Positions 56,045-64,000 of a stretch of 64,000 nt of DNA are shown in pieces. The stretch's first letter is position 1. Each line of letters starts with the position of its first letter. The stretch covers positions 1 through 64,000 of the forward strand of contig JAEEMK010000078.1 in the NCBI GenBank assembly GCA_016283175.1. The letters are read 5' to 3'. Source of the DNA: Bacteroidales bacterium. GTDB taxonomy: Bacteria; Bacteroidota; Bacteroidia; Bacteroidales; P3. The position numbers and the translations under genes are program-made. The notes under the pieces were generated by a model. It saw only the letters and a program-made list of their open reading frames with translations. It searched no databases and was not told the DNA's origin.

Positions 56045-57148
56045 ATGCACGATTATTACTATGAAATAGCGATGACAATGCTGCCAGGGCTAGGCTGTCG
56101 TTCGGCACGTCAGTTGCTTGAAATAGTCGATTCGGCAGAGGCAGTTTTCAAAATGCCTGTCTCCGAGTTGCGTCATATTTTCGGCAATCGCATCGATATA
56201 ATCAACGCCATTCGCAACCAGACGGTTTTTGCCGCCGTCGACAAAGAAATGGAATTCATAGAGAAAAACAACATCCGAGTGCTTTTCTGCAAAGACAGCG
56301 TTTTTCCGCAACGGCTTAACTTGCCGGGATGTGTGGATGCCCCGGTTGTGCTTTATGCTTTAGGCAATGCCGACCTTAACCCGCAACGTTCGGTGAGCAT
56401 TGTTGGCACACGCAAGGCAACGCCGCAAGGTCTTGAGTTGACGCGACAGCTGGTGGACGGACTTAACGGCGAGGGTATCAACGTTGTTAGCGGACTGGCA
56501 CTGGGAATCGATGCCGCCTCGCACGAAGCAGCTCTTGCCAACGGGTTGCCGACCGTTGGTGTGCTGGCACACGGACTGAACCGCATTTATCCGCCGCAAA
56601 ACCGCAATCTGGCCAAACGCATAATAGCCGCCGGCGGCAGTCTGCTGACCGAAATAAGGACCGACGTGCCCATCACGCCCAATATGTTTCCCGCCCGCAA
56701 CCGCATAATAGCAGCTATGTCGGACGCGACAATCGTTGTTGAGGCATCCAAAACCGGTGGCGCGCTCATCACGGCCAACATCGCCAACAGCTACAACCGC
56801 GACCTGTTTGCCTTCCCTGGACGTATAGGCGACAAATACTCGGAAGGGTGCAACGCCATAATCGCTGCCTGCAAAGCGATGTTGATACGCAACGCCGACG
56901 ACCTGATGGCCAATATGGGATGGGAGCGTACAACAAGCGTCGCAGGGAAACAAACGACTATGTTTCCGAAACTTAATGGCGACGAGCAGACGGTGTACGA
57001 TATTCTTGTAAAGCAACAAGAAATATCTGTCGACGAAATCCATAATTTTTGCGACCTAACGTTGCCGAAAATTGCTGCCGCATTGCTAGCACTGGAGCTC
57101 AAGAACCTATGCCGATGCCTTCCTGGGAAAAGATACAAAATACTATAA
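56045..57148 (+). CDS. dprA: DNA-processing protein DprA
   Basis: 367 residues. The Rossmann-type core holds VSIVGTRKATPQG, VVSGLALGIDAASHEAAL, LAHGLNRIYPPQNRNLA, FPARNRIIAAMSD and SKTGGALITANIA, the full DprA/Smf set. A winged-helix domain ends the protein. It loads RecA on incoming single-stranded DNA during transformation; whether this organism is competent cannot be seen here. Confidence 0.96.
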   Translation: MHDYYYEIAMTMLPGLGCRSARQLLEIVDSAEAVFKMPVSELRHIFGNRIDIINAIRNQTVFAAVDKEMEFIEKNNIRVLFCKDSVFPQRLNLPGCVDAPVVLYALGNADLNPQRSVSIVGTRKATPQGLELTRQLVDGLNGEGINVVSGLALGIDAASHEAALANGLPTVGVLAHGLNRIYPPQNRNLAKRIIAAGGSLLTEIRTDVPITPNMFPARNRIIAAMSDATIVVEASKTGGALITANIANSYNRDLFAFPGRIGDKYSEGCNAIIAACKAMLIRNADDLMANMGWERTTSVAGKQTTMFPKLNGDEQTVYDILVKQQEISVDEIHNFCDLTLPKIAAALLALELKNLCRCLPGKRYKIL

Positions 57149-57215
57149 ATCAATAATTATCATTTTTTGTTGATATTTTTTTTTAGAAAGAATGCTATAT
57201 TTTTTCATTTTTATG

Positions 57216-57223
57216 TAAATTTG
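57216..57223 (+). promoter_or_regulatory. atpD promoter -7 box
   Basis: TAAATTTG, 87 bp before the atpD start, in the 162-bp AT-rich space after dprA; no -33 TTTG recognised. Confidence 0.4.
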
Positions 57224-57259
57224 CAAATGTTTTTGCCGACAACAACCATCAACGCATAA

Positions 57260-58819
<1,560 letters not shown>

Positions 58820-58826
58820 ATGAGCT

Positions 58827-59063
58827 ATGAACGTTAAAATTATCAAACCCGACACGACCCTTTACGAAGGCCAAGCGACACTCGTTCAACTGCCAGGAAC
58901 CGGCGGACTGTTCGAGATAATGGAAAACCACGCCCCGATCATCTCAAGTCTGACAGAGGGCAGTATCAGACTGCTGTCGGAAGGCGAGGCGGAAAAAGTG
59001 TATGAAATCAAGGCTGGAGTCGTTAAGGGACAGAGAAACGACATTCTTATATTGGTACAATAG
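58827..59063 (+). CDS. atpC: ATP synthase F1 subunit epsilon (short form)
   Basis: 78 residues. The N-terminal beta-sandwich only: MNVKIIKPDTTLYEGQATLVQLPGTGGLFEI and ENHAPIISSLTEG. The C-terminal helical hairpin of longer epsilon subunits is missing, as usual in Bacteroidota. It connects the central stalk to the c ring. Confidence 0.92.
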   Translation: MNVKIIKPDTTLYEGQATLVQLPGTGGLFEIMENHAPIISSLTEGSIRLLSEGEAEKVYEIKAGVVKGQRNDILILVQ

Positions 59064-59073
59064 AATAAAAGGC

Positions 59074-59106
59074 GAAGAAGGCTCCGAAGACATCGGAGCC
59101 TTCTTC
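59074..59106 (+). terminator. Terminator after atpC
   Basis: The 14-bp stem GAAGAAGGCTCCGA / TCGGAGCCTTCTTC with a five-base loop follows the atpC stop by 10 bp. The downstream T run is weak. Confidence 0.75.
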
Positions 59107-59163
59107 AAACAACAAAATACAAAAGAAAAAATCAATAACATAATAAATTAAACAACACTATCT

Positions 59164-61572
59164 ATGAAGAAATTTTTCGCAACTTTGGCTGCACTCGCCT
59201 TGCCGGCACTGACATTTGCCAGCGAGGCCGATTTGCAAATGCCAGCAGGCTTTAGTTCTAATCCCGACACGAAAATTCTATATTGGGGATTTCTTATTGT
59301 AGCTATCGGTTTATTGTTCGGATTCTGGCAGTTCAGCAAAGTGAACAAACTTAAAGCTCACAAGTCGATGCTTGAAATCGGCAATGTCATCTTCAAGACC
59401 TGCTCAACCTACCTCAAACAGCAGGGCAAATTCTTGGTCATTCTCTTCCTCTTTATCGGTGCTGCCATTGCACTCTATTTCGGTGTTCTTAGCGATATGA
59501 AGATTGGTGGCGTATGCCTTGTGCTGGCTTGGACCATCATCGGTATCCTGGGCAGCTACGGGGTTGCCTGGTTTGGTGTCCGTATGAACACCCTGGCCAA
59601 TGCCCGTATGGCTTTTGCCTCGCTGCGCCGTCGTCCGCTCGACCTGCTCAACATTCCTTTGCGTGCAGGTATGAGCATAGGTATCGTGTTGATTTGCGTC
59701 GAACTTGTTCTTATGCTTGTCATCCTGCTTTGTATGCCTGAAAATCTGGCAGGCAGCTGCTTTATGGGCTTCGCCATCGGTGAGTCACTTGGTGCTTCCG
59801 CACTGCGTATTGCTGGTGGTATCTTCACCAAGATTGCCGACATCGGAAGCGACCTGATGAAGGTTGTATTCAAGATTGGTGAGGACGACCCGCGCAACCC
59901 CGGTGTCATTGCTGACTGCACTGGTGACAACGCCGGCGACAGCATCGGACCCACCGCCGACGGTTTCGAGACCTACGGTGTAACCGGTGTCGCTCTCGTT
60001 TCGTTCATCCTCCTTGCTGTCCCCGACCCTGCCATCCAGGTCAAACTGCTTGTCTGGATCTTCGTTATGCGTATCCTTGGTATCATTGCTTCTGTTCTGG
60101 CTTACTACATCAACGGTGCCATTGCAAAGGCTCGCTACAGCAAGGCTGACGACATCAACTTTGAGAAACCGCTGACTTCGCTGGTTTGGATCACCTCCAT
60201 ACTCTCAATCTGCGGCACTTTCCTGGCCAGCTACTTCATCCTGCGCGACGTTACCATCGTCAACAACCTCTGGCTTGCACTCTCCATCATCATCAGCTGC
60301 GGCACACTTGGTGCAGCTCTTATCCCCGAGTTCACAAAACTCTTCACCTCTCCTACTTCCGGCCACGTCGGCGAAGTTGTCGAAGCTTCCAAACAAGGTG
60401 GTGCTTCGCTCAACATCCTCAGCGGTATCGTTGCCGGTAACTTCGGTGCTTTCTGGACAGGTGTTGTCTTCTTCGTACTGATGCTCATCGCCTATATGGC
60501 TGCCACCGGCTTCGGCATCGGACCCATCTTCGGACCTTACTTCACCATTTTTGCCTTCGGTCTTGTTGCTTTCGGTATGCTGGGTATGGGTCCTGTAACC
60601 ATTGCCGTCGACAGCTATGGTCCTGTAACCGACAATGCACAGTCTGTCTATGAGCTCTCGCTTATCGAGGACGACATCGAGAGAACAACCAAGGAGGTTG
60701 AAAGCGAGTTCGGTTTCACCCCCGACTTTGAAAAAGCGAAATACTATCTCGAGGCTAACGACGGCGCCGGCAACACTTTCAAAGCCACTGCCAAGCCCGT
60801 TCTCATAGGTACTGCCGTTGTGGGTGCAACAACGATGATCTTCTCGCTTATTCTTATGATTCAGAAGGCTCTTGGCATTGAACCCGCCAGCATCCTCAAC
60901 CTGCTGAACCCCTACAGCATCCTCGGATTCATCCTTGGCGGCTGCGTCATCTTCTGGTTCACGGGTGCTTCTATGCAGGCTGTCACCACCGGTGCCAACC
61001 GTGCTGTTGAATTCATCAAGAACAACATCAAGCTTGACCCCAACGCTCCCAAGAAGGCCGACACCGAGAAGAGCCAGGAAGTTGTGAAAATCTGCACCAA
61101 CTACGCTCAGAAAGGTATGATCAACATCTTCATAGCCATCTTCTGCTTCGCCCTTGGTTTCGCCTGCATCAGCTCGCCTGCCAGCATCGGTGGCGAGAAC
61201 GCCGTCTGCCTCTTCGTAAGCTACCTGATCTCCATCGCCGTCTTCGGCCTATTCCAGGCTGTCTATATGGCCAATGCCGGTGGCGCTTGGGACAATGCCA
61301 AGAAGGTTGTCGAGGTTGACCTTAAAGCCAAAGGCACCGACCTCCACGATGCCAGCGTTGTCGGCGACACTGTCGGCGACCCCTTCAAAGACACCAGTTC
61401 GGTGGCTCTGAACCCTATCATCAAGTTCACCACCCTCTTTGGCGTACTTGCTATGGAAATAGCCATCGCTCCCAAATTCCAGGTCGCTGCTCCGTGGCTG
61501 GGCGTGGTATTCATCCTCATCGCACTCTTCTTCGTCTTCCGCTCGTTCTACAAAATGCGTATCAAGAGCTGA
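59164..61572 (+). CDS. hppA: Membrane-bound ion-translocating pyrophosphatase
   Basis: 802 residues, about sixteen membrane helices. The substrate loop EDDPRNPGVIADCTGDNAGDSIGPTADGFETYG and the second acidic set AWDNAKKVVEVD with GDTVGDPFKDTSS bind Mg-pyrophosphate. IAVDSYGPVTDNAQSVYEL is the third conserved block. It hydrolyses PPi to pump Na+ or H+; a neighbouring NhaD and the Bacteroidota context favour Na+, but the ion is not fixed by what I can read. An N-terminal signal-like helix (1-20) precedes the first core helix. It has its own terminator. Confidence 0.95.
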   Translation: MKKFFATLAALALPALTFASEADLQMPAGFSSNPDTKILYWGFLIVAIGLLFGFWQFSKVNKLKAHKSMLEIGNVIFKTCSTYLKQQGKFLVILFLFIGAAIALYFGVLSDMKIGGVCLVLAWTIIGILGSYGVAWFGVRMNTLANARMAFASLRRRPLDLLNIPLRAGMSIGIVLICVELVLMLVILLCMPENLAGSCFMGFAIGESLGASALRIAGGIFTKIADIGSDLMKVVFKIGEDDPRNPGVIADCTGDNAGDSIGPTADGFETYGVTGVALVSFILLAVPDPAIQVKLLVWIFVMRILGIIASVLAYYINGAIAKARYSKADDINFEKPLTSLVWITSILSICGTFLASYFILRDVTIVNNLWLALSIIISCGTLGAALIPEFTKLFTSPTSGHVGEVVEASKQGGASLNILSGIVAGNFGAFWTGVVFFVLMLIAYMAATGFGIGPIFGPYFTIFAFGLVAFGMLGMGPVTIAVDSYGPVTDNAQSVYELSLIEDDIERTTKEVESEFGFTPDFEKAKYYLEANDGAGNTFKATAKPVLIGTAVVGATTMIFSLILMIQKALGIEPASILNLLNPYSILGFILGGCVIFWFTGASMQAVTTGANRAVEFIKNNIKLDPNAPKKADTEKSQEVVKICTNYAQKGMINIFIAIFCFALGFACISSPASIGGENAVCLFVSYLISIAVFGLFQAVYMANAGGAWDNAKKVVEVDLKAKGTDLHDASVVGDTVGDPFKDTSSVALNPIIKFTTLFGVLAMEIAIAPKFQVAAPWLGVVFILIALFFVFRSFYKMRIKS

Positions 61573-61592
61573 ACGAAAAAGATATAACAAAC

Positions 61593-61625
61593 AAAAAAGC
61601 TGCTCGAATTTCGGGCAGCTTTTTT
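61593..61625. terminator. Terminator after hppA
   Basis: AAAAAAGCTGC / GCAGCTTTTTT with a short CGAATTTCG-type tip, 20 bp after the hppA stop; symmetrical A/T flanks mean it can also end the leftward gene stopping at 61645. Confidence 0.85.
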
Positions 61626-61644
61626 ATTTTAAGTAGTAGAAATA

Positions 61645-62100
61645 CTATTCCATTTCAAACTGTTCTGTTTCTGCAACAGGCTCGTTGTTTGCAACCGTGT
61701 TGTCCGACGGTGACTGGAAAAAACGAACTATCATAAGGATGAATATCAGTGCCGCAAGTATCAGCATAAGATAGCCGTGGTTCTGCAATGCTGCCCAGCG
61801 TTTGTTAGGCTCGCGAGGAGGAATACCTTTGGCCATAACGACAAAATGTCGTCCATCCTGTTCAAAGCGTTCATCTTCGAAAACATCATAAGGCATTGCC
61901 ATTGCAGAAGCAGCCAAGGCAGCATCGAAATCAGACACCGACGCGATAGCATTACGTTCAAAAACAGCATAATAGCGTCGTTTGATTTTCTGTCCAGAGC
62001 GATGACGCGAGAATGCTCTGTAAACATTCCCAAGATCATTGCTTTCAACAAGAGAGTCAATATGATATCGGCGTTTGTTGCCTTTCAAGATGTCTTCCAT
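61645..62100 (-). CDS. Small membrane protein with kinase-N-lobe-like domain
   Basis: 151 residues. Residues 10-92 follow the course of a protein-kinase N-lobe: a start RYHIDSLVES, a loop NDLGNVYRA in the place of the Gly-rich loop, YYAVFE where the VAVK strand would be (Lys replaced by Phe47), a helix, and FVVMAKG like the hinge. The C-lobe is missing; a membrane helix (108-127) and an acidic tail end the protein. If the reading is right it is a truncated pseudokinase-like sensor. It follows alaS by 5 bp on the same strand, so it is co-expressed. Confidence 0.55.
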   Translation of the reverse strand: MEDILKGNKRRYHIDSLVESNDLGNVYRAFSRHRSGQKIKRRYYAVFERNAIASVSDFDAALAASAMAMPYDVFEDERFEQDGRHFVVMAKGIPPREPNKRWAALQNHGYLMLILAALIFILMIVRFFQSPSDNTVANNEPVAETEQFEME

Positions 62101-62105
62101 AGTGT

Positions 62106-64000
62106 TCAGTTTTCAATTTCCTTTACTGCAACTTCAATGGCTTGGTCCAAGCCACTGGCGTTCTTGCCGCCTGCAGTAGCGTATGCGGGCTGTCCGCCAC
62201 CGCCACCCTGGATCTCCTTGCCGGCAGTACGGATGATGGTGCCAGCGTTCTTACCAGCGTCAACACGATTCTGGCCCAGACATATCATCAGCTGAGGCTT
62301 GTCGGCGACAACAGCACCGAGCACCAACGCCATATCGGGATGCTCTGTACGCAATTGAAGGACACCATCCTTCAGCTGCATAATGTCAATGTCCATACGT
62401 TTTGCCAGGACAGGGTTGTTCTTCAGTTCTTCGCCAAGAGAACGGCACACACCAGCCACCTTCTCCTTCTGGAAAGCGGCGATCTGGCTGCGCAGTTCAG
62501 CATTCTCATCCTGCAACTTCTGGATGGCTGAAGAAAGGTCCTTGGGATTCTTCATTAGCATCTTGGCATCCTCCAACTGGTCCTGTAAAGCGTCGACATA
62601 GCGCTCGGCAGCACCGCCAGTGACAGCCTCAATACGGCGCATACCGGCAGCGACAGCACCTTCACTGACAATGCGGAACGAGCCGATATGACCTGTATTG
62701 TCAGTATGTGTACCTCCGCAGAACTCCACACTGTCGCCAAATTTCACAACACGGACTGTCTCGCCATACTTTTCTCCAAAAAGGGCCATAGCACCCAGCT
62801 TCTGTGCTTCGGCAATGGGCATAGCACGATGTTCCTCAAGCGGCATAGCGTGCCAAATATCGATATTGACCTGCTTCTCGACCTCGCGGATTTCCTCTTT
62901 TGTAAGCTTGGCAAAATGAGAGAAGTCGAAACGCAGACGCTGATCGTCAACACTCGAACCCTTCTGCTCGACGTGGGTACCAAGCACATTGCGCAATGCC
63001 TTGTGAAGCAAGTGCGTAGCCGAATGGTTGCATTGTATTGCAAAACGACGGCAACGGTCAACCTCAGCTTTGAACGTAGCGTTGACATCCGATGGCAACT
63101 TAGTGACAATATGAACAATAAGATTGTTTTCCTTCTTGGTGTCGACAATGGGTATAACCTCGTCGCCACAGCCGATAGTACCGTTGTCGCCCACCTGACC
63201 ACCGCCTTCGCCATAGAACGGAGTACGGTCGAACACCAGCTGGTAGAACTCGCGGTCTTTGGCGCGCACGTGACGATAACGGACAATGTGTACTTCGCTT
63301 ACAAGTTCATCATAACCTACAAACTGCTCTTCCACACCGGGTTGCAGTTCAACCCAGTCGTCACTTTCAGTCTTTGCAGCGGCGCGCGAACGATCCTTCT
63401 GCTCGGCCAAGCCTTTGGAGAAACCTTCCATATCAACTGTCCAACCCTTTTCGGCAGCCATCAGCTGCGTAAGATCGATGGGGAAGCCGTAAGTGTCGAA
63501 AAGCTCGAAAGCAAAGGCACCGTCAATGACCTTTTCAACCTTGACCTTCTGTTCGCAGGCCTCGCAGTTTGTCTCGCACTCGAGGGCTTTGGCTATATAG
63601 TTTTCAAACTTCAAAATTCCGTTCGAAAGGGTCTTGAGGAACGACTGTTCCTCTTCCTTGATGATGCGGCACACAAGCTCCTGCTGTGCTTTCAGTTCAG
63701 GGTACTGGTCTCCCATTTGCCCCACCAACGTCGGTACAAGCGTGTGCATAAATGGTTCCTTGAAACCAAGGAATGTGTATCCGTAGCGCACAGCACGGCG
63801 CAGGATGCGGCGTATGACGTAGCCGGCCTTGGCATTCGACGGCAGCTGACCGTCGGCAATAGAGAAACTCACGGCTCTAAGATGGTCGGCGCAGACACGC
63901 ATAGCGATGTCGGCATCCTCGTTTTTGCCATAGGTCAAGCCTGCCCTTTTCGCAATTTCCTGAATCAGAGGCTGGAAAACATCGGTGTCGTAATTCGACT
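62106..64000 (-). CDS. alaS: Alanyl-tRNA synthetase, C-terminal part
   Basis: Partial: the frame runs past the right edge (codons continue through 64000), so about the first 240 residues are missing. Visible are the end of the aminoacylation domain (SNYDTDVFQPLI, SIADGQLPSNAKAGYVIRRILRRAVRYG), the editing domain with zinc-binding HSATH and CGGTH, and the C-Ala oligomerisation domain ending GGKNASGLDQAIEVAVKEIEN. It charges tRNA-Ala and clears mischarged Ser/Gly. Confidence 0.96.
   Translation of the reverse strand, partial: SNYDTDVFQPLIQEIAKRAGLTYGKNEDADIAMRVCADHLRAVSFSIADGQLPSNAKAGYVIRRILRRAVRYGYTFLGFKEPFMHTLVPTLVGQMGDQYPELKAQQELVCRIIKEEEQSFLKTLSNGILKFENYIAKALECETNCEACEQKVKVEKVIDGAFAFELFDTYGFPIDLTQLMAAEKGWTVDMEGFSKGLAEQKDRSRAAAKTESDDWVELQPGVEEQFVGYDELVSEVHIVRYRHVRAKDREFYQLVFDRTPFYGEGGGQVGDNGTIGCGDEVIPIVDTKKENNLIVHIVTKLPSDVNATFKAEVDRCRRFAIQCNHSATHLLHKALRNVLGTHVEQKGSSVDDQRLRFDFSHFAKLTKEEIREVEKQVNIDIWHAMPLEEHRAMPIAEAQKLGAMALFGEKYGETVRVVKFGDSVEFCGGTHTDNTGHIGSFRIVSEGAVAAGMRRIEAVTGGAAERYVDALQDQLEDAKMLMKNPKDLSSAIQKLQDENAELRSQIAAFQKEKVAGVCRSLGEELKNNPVLAKRMDIDIMQLKDGVLQLRTEHPDMALVLGAVVADKPQLMICLGQNRVDAGKNAGTIIRTAGKEIQGGGGGQPAYATAGGKNASGLDQAIEVAVKEIEN

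Overview
The window reads as chromosomal DNA of a member of the Bacteroidales (Bacteroidota), probably anaerobic and not a typical Bacteroides. Reasons: Bacteroidota-type promoters (TTTG, about 20 nt, TAnnTTTG) stand before many genes; two secreted proteins end in type IX secretion sorting domains (one type A, one type B/CHU_C); ribonucleotide reduction is by the oxygen-sensitive NrdD/NrdG pair; and GyrA, ClpC, AtpD, YidC and HU look Bacteroidota-like. Codon use and base composition are fairly even. I see no phage, transposase, rRNA, tRNA or CRISPR array.

Layout. 1-8 kb: gcvP end, a small secreted protein, clpC and gyrA (divergent), a TPR protein. 8-13 kb: a leftward operon of a YbjQ-like protein, a thioredoxin-fold protein, argS and an acyl-ACP thioesterase. 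13-22.5 kb: surface polysaccharide and envelope genes (MBOAT acyltransferase, SGNH hydrolase, phosphodiester-glycosidase-like protein, LytTR regulator, UDP-galactopyranose mutase, large T9SS protein, IspD/TarI-like cytidylyltransferase). 23-26 kb: HU and a GH3/serine-hydrolase fusion. 26.4-29.6 kb: a large T9SS-exported protein under a cobalamin riboswitch. 30-33 kb: SAH/MTA-type deaminase and a solute-binding lipoprotein. 32.9-39.2 kb: a seven-gene leftward operon that looks like a complete route to a CMP-activated 2-keto-acid sugar plus its transferase, using an unusual aldolase and split TPP-enzyme core. 39.3-42.3 kb: nrdD-nrdG under a second cobalamin riboswitch. 42.4-54 kb: ClC channel, OmpA lipoprotein, NlpC/P60 peptidase, O-antigen ligase/polymerase, Wzz-like protein, lysozyme-like protein, NhaD, YidC. 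54-64 kb: SRPBCC protein, pyrE, NUDIX, dprA, atpD-atpC, membrane pyrophosphatase, a small kinase-N-lobe-like membrane protein and the C-terminal part of alaS.

Three things stand out. (1) The riboswitch-controlled 930-residue protein carries four tandem domains whose layout resembles the C-terminal beta domain of transcobalamin (DUF4430-like). With the B12 aptamer and the T9SS signal, this suggests a surface cobalamin-binding protein of a type I do not know as described. (2) The seven-gene operon combines a KdsD-like isomerase, a CMP-transferase, a KdsC-YhcH fusion and a sialyltransferase-like enzyme with a DRE-TIM aldolase and a two-subunit acetolactate-synthase-like enzyme in place of KdsA or NeuB. 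(3) Three intergenic, almost perfect 111-bp palindromes are built of 11-bp TATATGTACAG units; their arms co-vary between copies.

The two cobalamin riboswitches, one on a putative B12 scavenger and one on the B12-independent reductase, suggest that the organism depends on external B12 and has a B12-dependent reductase elsewhere.
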